A DNA stretch of 44,241 nucleotides from an uncultured Bacteroidota bacterium (GTDB lineage Bacteria; Bacteroidota; Rhodothermia; Rhodothermales; UBA10348), in the NCBI GenBank assembly GCA_937876355.1, contig CALFHN010000113.1:1-44241 (forward strand), read 5' to 3'. Position 1 is the stretch's first letter. Every line of letters starts with the position of its first letter. Made by a program: the position numbers and the translations under genes. Below, piece after piece: positions 8,210 through 17,524 of this stretch. The notes beneath the pieces are model-generated. The model did no database searches, was not told where the DNA came from, and saw only the letters and a list, made by a program, of their open reading frames with translations.

Positions 8210-8827
8210 ATGCTGGCTCTTTCATTGCCGGCATCCGCTCAAAACAGTTTGGATTTGACTGTAGATGGAGTTGGGCTTTCTATAGGCGATTCTCGCGAAA
8301 TAACCGGCATTCGTCTCAATTTTCGTGATCGGGCCATGCGAAGTGTGACCGGAATCAATGCCACCATATGGATGCCTTATAAGGATCACGGTGGAGACGT
8401 TCGTGGACTTGCTTTGGGGTTTGCAGCTGGAGGATTGGGAGTCGGTGCTGGAAGAGATGTTAGAGGCGTTGCATTCGGCGGTCTCGGCGCGGGCGCCGGT
8501 CGTGACCTAAAAGGTATTGTAGTCTCAGGGCTAGGCGCCGGAGCTGGACGTGACATTAAAGGAATTGCACTCGGAGGAATCGCGGCAGGTGGCAGAGATG
8601 TGTACGCTCTTTCCTTGGCTCCGGCCTATTTCACCATTGAGCCAGGAGGCGAGATGCGTGGCCTTTCGATTTCAGCCTTCAACCGTATAAGAGGAGAACA
8701 AAAAGGCATCACGATTGGAATACTCAACTACGCCAGAAAGTTATCTGGATTCCAATTTGGACTGATTAACATTGCCCAAAACAAATCCCGATTCAAAATA
8801 ATGCCCTTCGTGAATCACGCTCGATAA
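8210..8827 (+). CDS. Exported glycine-rich repeat protein (LA_2272 surface-repeat-like), signal peptide possibly frameshifted
   Basis: From the ATG at 8210 the protein has 205 residues, but its signal peptide (MLALSLPASAQ) lacks a basic n-region. A second ATG at 8181 gives MRIVTCSLF and runs into a T7 tract (8203-8209). If the tract were T8, that reading would join the main frame and form a complete signal peptide ending in ASAQ. The mature protein has nearly identical 16-residue units (RDVRGVAFGGLGAGAG, RDLKGIVVSGLGAGAG, RDIKGIALGGIAAGG) flanked by GLxxGxxN-type strands near the C-terminus (FQFGLINIA). This resembles the LA_2272-type surface repeat, likely a beta-helix or barrel on the cell surface. 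Function is unknown. It converges with the MBL gene, with 7 bp between their stops. Confidence 0.75.
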   Translation: MLALSLPASAQNSLDLTVDGVGLSIGDSREITGIRLNFRDRAMRSVTGINATIWMPYKDHGGDVRGLALGFAAGGLGVGAGRDVRGVAFGGLGAGAGRDLKGIVVSGLGAGAGRDIKGIALGGIAAGGRDVYALSLAPAYFTIEPGGEMRGLSISAFNRIRGEQKGITIGILNYARKLSGFQFGLINIAQNKSRFKIMPFVNHAR

Positions 8828-8834
8828 AACGACC

Positions 8835-10232
8835 TCAGACTTCTAGAACGTCGTTTTGCATGGGCATCTGTACGTCAATTTCTGGATAGAAGAACTTGAT
8901 ATTGTCAACCATCCACTCTTTTGCAGCTTTTTCTCCATGGACCAAAACGATGGTCTTTGGCTGAAGTAAATCAACCAAAACCAACAAGTCCCTTCGGTTG
9001 CTGTGTCCGCTAAATCGAAATCGCTCTACGTCACAGTTTGCTGCCTGTGGCCCTTTAGATTTAGCCAGTGTAACCATGGTACCCTTCTTTTCGGCCCTGG
9101 CATCGGCTAAAAGCGCACCAGGAGAGTCTTCACGGGCGTAACCAACCAAAAAGATTCCGTTTTTTTCATTTTCGACAAGCGCCTGTGCAATCTTGTTCGA
9201 AATAGTCCGTTCAAACATCATTCCGCTGCCGACGGCTAGAATACAAGGCTTTTTGAGCATCTCATTGAGGCCGCCTTGCGTGCGAGGAAGACGTCTCTGT
9301 TTTACTCCATAAACTAGAAATTCCTCATTCAGTCGCGGGGTGGTGAGGCGCTCTTTGTCGTACGTATCCGAAATGGCTCGCATCATTCCGGCTGTGTACA
9401 CTGGAATGTTCTCATCGATAAGACCGCGATTTTTAAAACGATCTATCAGCGCCAACATCTCTTGTGCCCGGCCCAAAGCAAACACGGGCATCAATACGAC
9501 CCCGCCCCGCTTCAAGACCCGCGCCATCGATTTTCCGAGTTTTTTTTCTTCGCCTTTTCTGTCGAACGATTCTGAATCAGGGTCCGCTCCGAGTGTTGAC
9601 TCCAAAAGTAGCACATCAACTGTATCGTCTGGATAGCTGGCGCCTGGAATGATGGTCTGATTCCGAAGCCCGGTATCTCCCGTAAAAAAGAGCGTGCGCT
9701 CTTTCCCATCTTCTATCCAAGAAATGTGTACCCCAACCGAGCCCAGCACATGGCCCGCGTCGTATAGTTCTCCCGAAATGGAAAAGCGCCCCTTCAGCCC
9801 CGATAGGTCAAATTCAGTCTCTAATGCATGAGATTGATACAGATAAGAGCACGCTTCGACGTCATCTTCAGCAAACAAAGGTGGTACAACGGTACTGCCT
9901 TCTTCAACTTTTCGACGTTGAAGCCGGGCGGATGCCGGAAGCAAAATGTCGGCCAAGCTCCTGGTTGCACCGGACATATGGACCCGAGCATGCGGGAACA
10001 TCTTTACCACAACAGGAAGCGATCCAAGATGATCGTGATGGGCATGCGTCACAATGACATGGTCCACGGGCCAATCTGGATTCAGCTGAATGCGCTGTAA
10101 ATCTGGAACACTTTCCGCCCCTTCTTTTTCAGGGTCGGCTCCGGCATCTAACAATATTCCAGTGCCGTCTATTTTGATATAGTGGCAACTGGCTCCAATA
10201 TCTTCGGAAGCACCAAGGGACGTAAATATCAT
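8835..10232 (-). CDS. Beta-CASP metallo-beta-lactamase-fold RNase/exonuclease-like protein
   Basis: A 465-residue protein of the CPSF73/Ysh1-like group. The zinc-binding motif THAHHDHLG is at residues 62-70, and the second metal-site Asp is in FTGDTGL. The beta-CASP insertion follows (LLLESTLGAD, GGVVLMPVFALGRAQEML). The C-terminal motifs are SGHSNRRDLL and VLVHGE. Such enzymes cut RNA endo- or exonucleolytically; the bacterial relatives are related to, but distinct from, RNase J. The protein is cytoplasmic with no signal peptide. It lies 31 bp downstream of the transaldolase-like gene on the same strand. The assignment to the family is firm; the RNA substrate is not known. Confidence 0.9.
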   Translation of the reverse strand: MIFTSLGASEDIGASCHYIKIDGTGILLDAGADPEKEGAESVPDLQRIQLNPDWPVDHVIVTHAHHDHLGSLPVVVKMFPHARVHMSGATRSLADILLPASARLQRRKVEEGSTVVPPLFAEDDVEACSYLYQSHALETEFDLSGLKGRFSISGELYDAGHVLGSVGVHISWIEDGKERTLFFTGDTGLRNQTIIPGASYPDDTVDVLLLESTLGADPDSESFDRKGEEKKLGKSMARVLKRGGVVLMPVFALGRAQEMLALIDRFKNRGLIDENIPVYTAGMMRAISDTYDKERLTTPRLNEEFLVYGVKQRRLPRTQGGLNEMLKKPCILAVGSGMMFERTISNKIAQALVENEKNGIFLVGYAREDSPGALLADARAEKKGTMVTLAKSKGPQAANCDVERFRFSGHSNRRDLLVLVDLLQPKTIVLVHGEKAAKEWMVDNIKFFYPEIDVQMPMQNDVLEV

Positions 10233-10263
10233 GCGGACTCCCGGTAATCTACAACGCGTTTAA

Positions 10264-10938
10264 TCACGCGCTAACTCCATTTGAGCCTGCCGATGCCTGG
10301 TATGCTTTCCAATCACTTAGGAATTTCTCAAGTCCGATATCTGTCAATGGATGTTTAATCAACTGTCCAATAACACTAAAAGGAATGGTGCAGACGTCAG
10401 CGCCCATCATTGCGGCCTCTGCTACATGCATAGGATGCCGAACCGACGCTACTAAGACTTCCGTATCGTAACCATAATTGTCGTAGATGGTTACAATTTG
10501 TTCAATCAGGTCCATTCCAGACGTCGCAACATCGTCCAAACGACCAACAAATGGACTGATGTACGTTGCCCCAGCTTTGGCGGCAACCAATGCCTGCGTA
10601 GGCGAAAAACAAAGCGTACAGTTTGTTTTTATTCCTTCCATAGAAAGCGAACGAATCGCTTTAATACCGTCAGCAATCAAGGGGATTTTGATTACTACGT
10701 TTTCATGAATCTTAGCGAGTTCAGCAGCTTCTCGCATCATACCGTCGTAATCGGTAGAGATAACTTCAGCAGAAACATCCCCATCAACAATATCACAAAT
10801 CTTCCGAATGTGCTCGTGAAAATTAGAACCACCTGCTTTTCTCATGAGCGATGGATTTGTAGTTACACCGTCGAGAACGCCCATTTCATTGGCTTCTCTG
10901 ATTTCATTGAGATCTGCGGTATCGAGAAAAAACTTCAT
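10264..10938 (-). CDS. fsa: Transaldolase-like fructose-6-phosphate aldolase
   Basis: A 224-residue small transaldolase. The reading frame is open further upstream, but the family begins at [13 protein letters not shown], so the ATG at 10938 is the start. The sequence shows Asp6, the TTNPSL motif (26-31), the Schiff-base Lys84 in VVIKIPL, the [12 protein letters not shown] segment and SPFVGRLDD. These are the signatures of the FSA/TalC subfamily (TIM barrel, decamer). Members either cleave fructose-6-phosphate to glyceraldehyde-3-phosphate and dihydroxyacetone, or act as transaldolases. Sequence alone does not separate the two, although most short bacterial forms serve as transaldolase in the pentose phosphate pathway. 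The gene is upstream of the MBL gene on the minus strand. Confidence 0.9.
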   Translation of the reverse strand: MKFFLDTADLNEIREANEMGVLDGVTTNPSLMRKAGGSNFHEHIRKICDIVDGDVSAEVISTDYDGMMREAAELAKIHENVVIKIPLIADGIKAIRSLSMEGIKTNCTLCFSPTQALVAAKAGATYISPFVGRLDDVATSGMDLIEQIVTIYDNYGYDTEVLVASVRHPMHVAEAAMMGADVCTIPFSVIGQLIKHPLTDIGLEKFLSDWKAYQASAGSNGVSA

Positions 10939-11045
10939 CGGAATTATCTGGGATGGAAAATTTTGAAAAGAGGGCGAATCAGATACGAAATGTACTGATC
11001 CGAGGCTAAATGCCCAACCCAAGTACGTGTGAATCCTTCCCCGTA

Positions 11046-11138
11046 TTAGGCGAATTGACCTACTATGGCGAATACTACAAAAAGGCCTACCAATATTAAG
11101 ACCGCCATGGTCAATTGTTTTTTCAGTTTATCATTCAT
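11046..11138 (-). CDS. Thirty-residue single-pass membrane peptide
   Basis: A short open frame, ATG at 11138 to TAA at 11046. It reads MNDKLKKQ followed by a hydrophobic helix ([15 protein letters not shown]) and a short tail. The charged Lys-rich N-terminus plus one transmembrane segment is typical of bacterial small membrane proteins. A good Shine-Dalgarno site (GAGAGGA) sits six bases before the ATG, which is notable because most genes here lack one. It lies 107 bp upstream of the transaldolase gene on the same strand and is divergent from the first DUF5916 gene. No family is recognised. The evidence is the ribosome site, topology and gap position; it needs translation data. Confidence 0.55.
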   Translation of the reverse strand: MNDKLKKQLTMAVLILVGLFVVFAIVGQFA

Positions 11139-11409
11139 GATTTATCCTCTCATTTTCTTTTCTGTATGTTCTGGCCCAAAAACCGCATATGCAAGTCTGA
11201 AATAAAAAAGAAGAGAAGTTTCGAACACGTGAACTCGAAATAATTATTCAGGGCAATAATTCGTCCCGAGGTCAACTTTGTCGGATTAAGCCACTCTTAG
11301 ATGTAACACGTGGAAAAATAGCCCGTAGTCCGCCTCTTGAGGGAGGATCTACATAGCGTTTCTTCTTCGTTCTGCCAAGTCCGTCAATTAATCTTCGACA
11401 AGCGAAACG
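11139..11409. other. Intergenic region between the small membrane peptide and the first DUF5916 gene
   Basis: Apart from the Shine-Dalgarno site of the small peptide at its left edge, it holds a perfect 7-bp inverted repeat (AATTATT, 6-bp spacer, AATAATT) at 11242-11261 that could be an operator. It must contain divergent promoters, but none was clear enough to place. No RNA gene was recognised. Confidence 0.4.
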
Positions 11410-13761
11410 ATGATATTAGTACACCATGCGACACGAGCTTTTTCGTTCGCCAAAGGCCCATTGCGGTTATTCAGTCTTTTGTTTTTGGTAGGACTGGCTT
11501 TTTTCAAGCCAGTTTATGCACAACCAGCTGAACAAGGTTCAGCAAGTATGATAGCTCAACTTCCGTTCCGGCCCAATGTGGAACCTCGGCTGGATATTCC
11601 GAGCATTTCAACCAAAATCGAAATCGATGGCCTGATGGACGAAGCGGCTTGGTCCGCCGCCGCGGTTGCAACCAACTTTTCAGAACACCAACCCAATGAA
11701 CACGGAAAACCTCCCATTGGAATAAAGGCATACATGGCCTACGACGCTGAAAATCTGTACGTCGCTTACGTGATTGAGGACGATCCCGCCACCATTCGGT
11801 CTCATGTGAATGATCGAGACCAGATTTTTCAAGACGATTATGCCGGAATGTTGCTCGATACGCAAGGAGATGGGCAGGTAACCTACTTTATCGCCGCAAA
11901 TCCAATGGGGATACAAGGAGATACCCGAGCCGCTGTCGGTCAACGGGAGGACGTAGGATTTGACTTGATTTATGAATCAGCGGGAATGATTACCACTACG
12001 GGTTACCAAATTGAAATGGCTATTCCTTTTCGAAGTCTCCGATTTCCAAAGGCGGATATTCAAGAATGGAAAGCGACATTTTGGATCACAAGACCGCGAA
12101 ACGATCGAAGTCAATATACCTGGGCATCCATTGACAGAGGTAATCCTTGTATGGCTTGTCAGTTTGGCACGTTGGCCGGAATGTCGGGAATCAAAACGGG
12201 CAGGAATATTGAGATTCTGCCGGCCCTAACTGGAAGTCAATCTGGTGGCCGAGATTTCGGAAATCCAACGAACGGTTTTGACAACGGACGAATGACAGCA
12301 GAACCTTCATTGAACCTGAAATATGGTATATCCTCCAATTTAACAGCCGACGTAACAATCAATCCCGACTTTAGTCAAATTGAGTCGGATGTAGCTCAAA
12401 TCGACGTTAATTCAGCTTTTGCGCTGTCTTTTCCTGAACGGCGAGCATTTTTCCAGGAAGGTGCGGACCTTTTTGCCACTCGGATCAAGGCCGTCTACAC
12501 TCGGTCCATCAATGATCCGATTGCAGCTAGTAAGCTTACGGGGCGGATTGGGTCGTGGTCATTTGGTTACATCGGAGCTCGGGACAATACCTCTCCGATT
12601 TTGATGCCATTTGAGGAAAGCAGCAGACTCGTCTCTGGAGGAAAATCAGTTTCCAACATTCTAAGGGCTAGGCGTAGTTTTGAAAATAATTCGTTTGTGG
12701 CCGCCATGGTAACAGACCGCCGGATGGATGAAGGAGGATCTGGCTCCCTGTTCGGGCTTGATGGCTCTATTCGGTTTAAGACAAAATATTCGTTCAGTTG
12801 GCAGGCACTTTTGAGTCAAACCTCTGAAATGAACGATGCCAAGTTGTCCACCAACAATGGTCTGGACGGTATAACGTTTGACCGGGGCAATCATAGCGCA
12901 GCGTTAGATGGAGAAAACTTTACGGGCCATGCGTTGGATACCAAATTTGAACGCAATGGACGTAACTATGGATTTGACGTGACTTATGTTCAGCTTAGCC
13001 CGACTTTTCGGACGGATAACGGTTTTGTAACAAACAACGATGCCCGCCAAATTAGGCTGCAGAACAGATATACCTTTTATATCCAAAACAGCCCATGGAT
13101 GAGTAGAATGACCGTTTTTGCCGGGGCAAATCGATTTTGGAACTACGAAAATGTGCGCAAGGACGAGGCTCTCTTTGCAGGCTTTAATGCACAACTAGGG
13201 CGGCAAACTTTTATCAATGCGTTTGCCTTTTCCTCAAATGAGCTATACGCTGGAGAGCAATTTTCCAGCCTAAAGCGAGCTAATATCAGAGTGAATAGCA
13301 ATTTCAGTCAGCGTGTCCAAGCCGGTTTCAGCACTGAATTTGGTAATGCAATTTACCGAAACTCTTCTGCTCCGGAAGTTGGGTCTATGTTTAGCGGAAG
13401 CGCCGAAGTAACAGTTCGCGCCACCGACAGAATGACGGTCGGTACGAACCTCAATTATGCTCAGCTAAAGAATAAAGAGACCGAAGACAATTTTTACTCT
13501 GGGTTTATCGTCCGGTCACGAGTCAATTACCAGTTTTCCCGTAAACTGTTGTCTCGCATCATTGTACAGTACAATGATTTTTCAGAACGCCTCGAGATTG
13601 ACCCATTGGTAACCTATCGGGTAAGTCCGTTTACTGTAGTACATTTAGGATCAAGCCATCGAATGGAAGATTTCCCGGCAGCCCGCGATGGCCAGCCTAT
13701 GCTATTTCAGCAAACCAACAGGCAGTTTTTCTTCAAGCTCCAATACCTTTTCCGCCTTTAA
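11410..13761 (+). CDS. DUF5916 / carbohydrate-binding family 9-like outer-membrane protein, copy 1
   Basis: A 783-residue protein. The signal peptide ends near residue 38 (PVYAQ). A CBM9-like beta-sandwich follows (about 60-230): IDGLMDEAAWSAAA, AYDAENLYVAYVIED, and a core that includes DDYAGMLLDTQGD. The DUF5916 region follows, with NPDFSQIESDVAQIDVNSAFALSFPERRAFFQEGADLF visible in pieces. The rest is a long series of alternating beta strands ending with FFFKLQYLFRL, consistent with a beta-barrel terminating in an aromatic-rich strand. The CBM9-like domain suggests sugar or glycan binding, but no catalytic residues are evident. The gene is followed after 18 bp by a paralogue of the same build, so the two are probably co-transcribed. 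Function unknown; a surface or outer-membrane location is inferred. Confidence 0.88.
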   Translation: MILVHHATRAFSFAKGPLRLFSLLFLVGLAFFKPVYAQPAEQGSASMIAQLPFRPNVEPRLDIPSISTKIEIDGLMDEAAWSAAAVATNFSEHQPNEHGKPPIGIKAYMAYDAENLYVAYVIEDDPATIRSHVNDRDQIFQDDYAGMLLDTQGDGQVTYFIAANPMGIQGDTRAAVGQREDVGFDLIYESAGMITTTGYQIEMAIPFRSLRFPKADIQEWKATFWITRPRNDRSQYTWASIDRGNPCMACQFGTLAGMSGIKTGRNIEILPALTGSQSGGRDFGNPTNGFDNGRMTAEPSLNLKYGISSNLTADVTINPDFSQIESDVAQIDVNSAFALSFPERRAFFQEGADLFATRIKAVYTRSINDPIAASKLTGRIGSWSFGYIGARDNTSPILMPFEESSRLVSGGKSVSNILRARRSFENNSFVAAMVTDRRMDEGGSGSLFGLDGSIRFKTKYSFSWQALLSQTSEMNDAKLSTNNGLDGITFDRGNHSAALDGENFTGHALDTKFERNGRNYGFDVTYVQLSPTFRTDNGFVTNNDARQIRLQNRYTFYIQNSPWMSRMTVFAGANRFWNYENVRKDEALFAGFNAQLGRQTFINAFAFSSNELYAGEQFSSLKRANIRVNSNFSQRVQAGFSTEFGNAIYRNSSAPEVGSMFSGSAEVTVRATDRMTVGTNLNYAQLKNKETEDNFYSGFIVRSRVNYQFSRKLLSRIIVQYNDFSERLEIDPLVTYRVSPFTVVHLGSSHRMEDFPAARDGQPMLFQQTNRQFFFKLQYLFRL

Positions 13762-13779
13762 TCCACTCGAATCATCGCT

Positions 13780-16176
13780 ATGGCGTATTTCCGTTCTTTT
13801 TCATCTGTTACACAGTTATTTGCCATAGGTGTGGCCTTCCTGTTTGTCACATCAGTAGCTTCGGCTTCAGATGATCCCACCCGCCTGACGTCACCGCCCG
13901 AAGTTGAAATCCCTCGTATCGAAGGGGTTGAAATCAACGTAGATGGAATAATGGATGAGGCCGTATGGAGTCAAGCGGCGCGGTTCTCTGGTTTCAGTGA
14001 TTATTTGCCAGTAGACGGTCGTTTGGCGCAGGATTCGACAGTCGTGATGGTCTGGTACTCGCCTACCGCCATTCATTTTGGCATTCGCGCCTATGAAATG
14101 CATGGCCAGGTTCGAGCAACGCTCGCCGATCGGGATAAGATTAACGCAGATGACCATATTCAGCTTATTCTGGACACATATAACGATCGGCGACAAGCTT
14201 TTATGATTGGGGTCAATCCGCTTGGCCAGCAAGCAGATGGAACGCTAAAGGATTCGGATGGAGGGACTCACGGTGGAAGCGCAAGCACTTCTTATTCGGT
14301 CGATTTAAGTCCTGATTTTTTGTACCACTCGAAGGGTCGGCTTACTGATTTCGGGTATGAAATCGAGGTGGTCGTTCCGTTTAAGAGTGTTCGATATCAG
14401 AATACTCTGACGCAGGATTGGGGCTTTAATATCATTAGGCAGGTTCAACACTCTGGTTATACCAGCACCTGGACGTCAACGAGGCAAGACAATGCTTCTT
14501 TTATGTCTCAAAATGGGGTGCTTCCCGCGCTTACCGATTTGCGAAGGGGGCTCGTGCTCGACATCAACCCGGAAATGACGGGGACTATGAATCGTGCGGG
14601 AGGAAAAGGGGAGAAATTTGATCCAAATGCTCGGGATCCGTTCGGCGTAAACGTTCGGTGGGGAATATCGAGCAATTTAACCTTAAACGGTACGTTTAAC
14701 CCTGATTTTTCTCAGGTAGAAGCAGACGTAGCCCAGATTTCCTACGACCCTAGACAAGCGGTATTTGTCCCAGAAAAACGACCGTTTTTTTTGGATGGAA
14801 TCGAACTTTTTCAGTCCCCTACCAATCTGATTTATACCCGACGCGTATCCAATCCGATGAGCGCTATGAAGCTCACCGGGAAAATCGGCAGTACCAATAT
14901 TGCTGCTCTTTCAGCAGTCGACAATAGAGAATTGTACTTATCCGATTTTGACCCGGGATATTCAAATGCCGTTCGGCTCAGAAGGGATTTGTCAGGTCAG
15001 AACACTGTTGGTCTGGTTTTGACTAATAAATCGAGCGACAATCACTGGAACGGAGTGGCTGCTCTTGACGGACGCCTGACGTTTGCCAAGATTTATTCCT
15101 TTACCTATCAAGCTGGGATGAGTTTTACCGAGGACACAAGTACGTCGCAAAACTCAGACGGGGTGGTTTCTGCTCCGATGTGGCGGCTGTCTTCAACGGC
15201 TTCGGGACAAAAATACGGTGGGACATTCTCTGCTTATGGATATCACGGGGATTTTAACGCCGAATCGGGTTTTATTAACCGTACCGGGATTGTCAACGTG
15301 CATTTTCAACCTTACCGCCAGTGGACCGGAAACCAAGGTGATTTTGTCGAACGACTACAACTCGGTTTTTCGCTCGACGGAACGTGGGACTACGACCGAT
15401 TCACGGAGGGACAAACCCCCAACGACCAAAAATTCCATCTGAACTCCAATTACAGCTTCAAGGGTGGATGGTCGGGCAACACATCCTTTTTTATGGAGTC
15501 TTTTAAGTATCCAGAATACCTGTACGATGACTTCTATATAGAACGGAAGGAGAATGGAGTAGTGGTGGATACGACCGCTTACGTTGGAACCGAGCGTCTA
15601 AGTAATTTTGGATTTTGGTCCAACCTAACCACGCCTAGGCTTAACAGTTTTAGTGCAAATCTAACGTTGGTTGGCGGCCGAGATGATAATTTTTCGGAAT
15701 GGTCTTCGGCCAACATTCTGTTTATTACTCTCGGTCTCAATTTCAATCCCACAGATCAAGTCAGGATCAATTTTTCGTACAACCACCAGCAGTACGACCG
15801 AGCTAGCGATCATTCAACCGTAAATATCCGACGTGTCCCTCGTTTGAAGGCCGAATATCAAGTAACCCCCTATCTTTTTGTGCGACTGGTCGGCCAGTAC
15901 GACTCCAATTTTGTAGATGCGCTTCGAGACGATTCCAGAACGGATGAACCCATTCTCATTCTGGATAGAAACACCGGAGAGTACCACCAATCGACCAAAT
16001 TCCGAAGAAACCAATTTAGGGTAGATTGGCTGGTTTCATTTAGACCGGATCCAGGAACGGTCCTTTTTGTGGGATACGGCAACTCGTCCAGAGAACCAAA
16101 CACATACCGTTTCAGGAACTTAGAACGGACAAACGATGGCTTCTTTTTAAAATTAAGCTACTTATTCCGAGTCTGA
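13780..16176 (+). CDS. DUF5916 / carbohydrate-binding family 9-like outer-membrane protein, copy 2
   Basis: A 798-residue tandem paralogue of the preceding gene. The signal peptide ends near SVASAS (residue about 29). The CBM9-like domain begins at VDGIMDEAVWSQAARFS, then shows WYSPTAIHFGIRAYE and DDHIQLILDTYNDRRQAFM. The DUF5916 signature is clear (NPDFSQVEADVAQISYDPR, then FVPEKRPFFLDGIELF). A long beta-rich barrel-like C-terminus ends with FFLKLSYLFRV, closely matching the end of copy 1. The two copies differ across most of their length, so the duplication is old. The stop lies inside an 18-bp direct duplication (16170-16199) that would supply a second in-frame stop. Function is unknown; an outer-membrane location is inferred from the signal peptide and C-terminal strand. 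Confidence 0.88.
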   Translation: MAYFRSFSSVTQLFAIGVAFLFVTSVASASDDPTRLTSPPEVEIPRIEGVEINVDGIMDEAVWSQAARFSGFSDYLPVDGRLAQDSTVVMVWYSPTAIHFGIRAYEMHGQVRATLADRDKINADDHIQLILDTYNDRRQAFMIGVNPLGQQADGTLKDSDGGTHGGSASTSYSVDLSPDFLYHSKGRLTDFGYEIEVVVPFKSVRYQNTLTQDWGFNIIRQVQHSGYTSTWTSTRQDNASFMSQNGVLPALTDLRRGLVLDINPEMTGTMNRAGGKGEKFDPNARDPFGVNVRWGISSNLTLNGTFNPDFSQVEADVAQISYDPRQAVFVPEKRPFFLDGIELFQSPTNLIYTRRVSNPMSAMKLTGKIGSTNIAALSAVDNRELYLSDFDPGYSNAVRLRRDLSGQNTVGLVLTNKSSDNHWNGVAALDGRLTFAKIYSFTYQAGMSFTEDTSTSQNSDGVVSAPMWRLSSTASGQKYGGTFSAYGYHGDFNAESGFINRTGIVNVHFQPYRQWTGNQGDFVERLQLGFSLDGTWDYDRFTEGQTPNDQKFHLNSNYSFKGGWSGNTSFFMESFKYPEYLYDDFYIERKENGVVVDTTAYVGTERLSNFGFWSNLTTPRLNSFSANLTLVGGRDDNFSEWSSANILFITLGLNFNPTDQVRINFSYNHQQYDRASDHSTVNIRRVPRLKAEYQVTPYLFVRLVGQYDSNFVDALRDDSRTDEPILILDRNTGEYHQSTKFRRNQFRVDWLVSFRPDPGTVLFVGYGNSSREPNTYRFRNLERTNDGFFLKLSYLFRV

Positions 16177-16219
16177 TCAACCCTCCAAGTCTGATCAACG
16201 AGAGCAACCTCGCGATAAG

Positions 16220-17524
16220 TTATCGTTTCATGATTTGACCAAGGCGCGACCGGATGCTTTTAGTAGAAACGTTTCCGGGTGTACCCACCGTTGTGTATGC
16301 TTCAGATAGGTTCATTTTAGCTTGTTCTACCCATTTGGACGGATTTTCAGCGGCATCTCGATAGGCTTCGCGAAACGGTTTACCGCCAACAACTTCCGAT
16401 AACGCTGCCGCGGTTGCAAATAGATCGGGATCCCGCGCTTTATCTAAATTTTTCGTTTGAAATGAAAGTCCGGTAAGAAGACCTCGGGTTGCCTCCAATA
16501 GATCCTTTTGAATGAGCACAGCCTTCATTACGGCCCCTTTTGTGAGCTGTAAATCACGATGATACCCGGACGGTAGATTGGCGGGAATTCCGAGAAGGAC
16601 CTGAAATTCGCCAGAAAGACGGTGCATTGTGGCTCGAGCCAGTTCTGCTATGTCCGGATTTTTCTTTTGCGGCATGATGCTGCTCCCGGTGGTCAATGCG
16701 TCATTCAACTGAACAAAACCAAACTCGGATGATGAGTACAGTACGATATCCGATGCGAGTCGGTTTATCGTAGCGGCTCCTTGCAACAAGGCATGCACCA
16801 CTTCTAGCTCATATTTTCCTCGACTGAGCTGCACAGAGGTCACATTTTCTTGTAGACGCTCAAAACCCAGAATATCAGCCACTTCTTGTCTCGGAAGATC
16901 GATATGGGGAATCCCATAACCGGCCCCACTGCCCAGTGGAGAGGCATTAATTCGTTTCTTGGCTTGCAGAATCAGATCTAGATCGTCGATCAAAACCTCC
17001 GCATATCCGGCAGCCCAAAGAGCAACAGTACTCGGCATAGCGCGCTGCATGTGGGTGTAACCTGGGAGAAATTGGTCCTGATTGACGTCTGCCATGTCAG
17101 CCAATTGTTCAATCAACATTTCGACCTCAGCAGCTAAATCGTTTAGGTTAAAACGAAGCCATAGGCGCAGAGCCGCTACTACTTGGTCATTGCGAGAACG
17201 CCCGGTGTGGATTTTTTTGCCTACATCACCCACTTTTTGAGTAAGGAACCGTTCGATGACCGTGTGACAATCTTCGTCCTCAATAGAAATTTCGATTTCA
17301 CCGTTTTCAAACGCGTCTCCTAATTCGGTGAAAGCGGCATCCAATCGGGTTAACTCATCCTCTGTGAGAATTCCAGCTGTAACCAGCCCAGCCGCATGTG
17401 CCAATGAGGCGGCCGCATCGAAGGGCAACAACATCATGTCCCACATGGGGTCATCGCCGACAGTAAATCGGGTCACCCATGATGCGGCCTCTGTTCCTTT
17501 AAACCAAATGGGGCGATCAGACAT
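16220..17524 (-). CDS. argH: Argininosuccinate lyase
   Basis: A 434-residue enzyme that splits argininosuccinate into arginine and fumarate, the last step of arginine synthesis. The open frame extends upstream, but the ATG at 17524 (MSDRPIWFKG) is the right start by family alignment, overlapping the argE-type gene by 8 bp. The fumarase/ASL superfamily signatures are present: HTGRSRNDQ (106-114), PGYTHMQRA (154-162) and the signature GSSIMPQKKNP (280-290), which carries the catalytic Ser loop. It is the last gene of the arg operon and converges with the DUF5916 gene. The length is close to the family norm (about 430-460). Confidence 0.95.
   Translation of the reverse strand: MSDRPIWFKGTEAASWVTRFTVGDDPMWDMMLLPFDAAASLAHAAGLVTAGILTEDELTRLDAAFTELGDAFENGEIEISIEDEDCHTVIERFLTQKVGDVGKKIHTGRSRNDQVVAALRLWLRFNLNDLAAEVEMLIEQLADMADVNQDQFLPGYTHMQRAMPSTVALWAAGYAEVLIDDLDLILQAKKRINASPLGSGAGYGIPHIDLPRQEVADILGFERLQENVTSVQLSRGKYELEVVHALLQGAATINRLASDIVLYSSSEFGFVQLNDALTTGSSIMPQKKNPDIAELARATMHRLSGEFQVLLGIPANLPSGYHRDLQLTKGAVMKAVLIQKDLLEATRGLLTGLSFQTKNLDKARDPDLFATAAALSEVVGGKPFREAYRDAAENPSKWVEQAKMNLSEAYTTVGTPGNVSTKSIRSRLGQIMKR

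Noticed and set aside
10498-10998. 166-codon plus-strand frame opposite the transaldolase gene
   Set aside because: Antisense to a gene with clear catalytic residues; no protein-like pattern.
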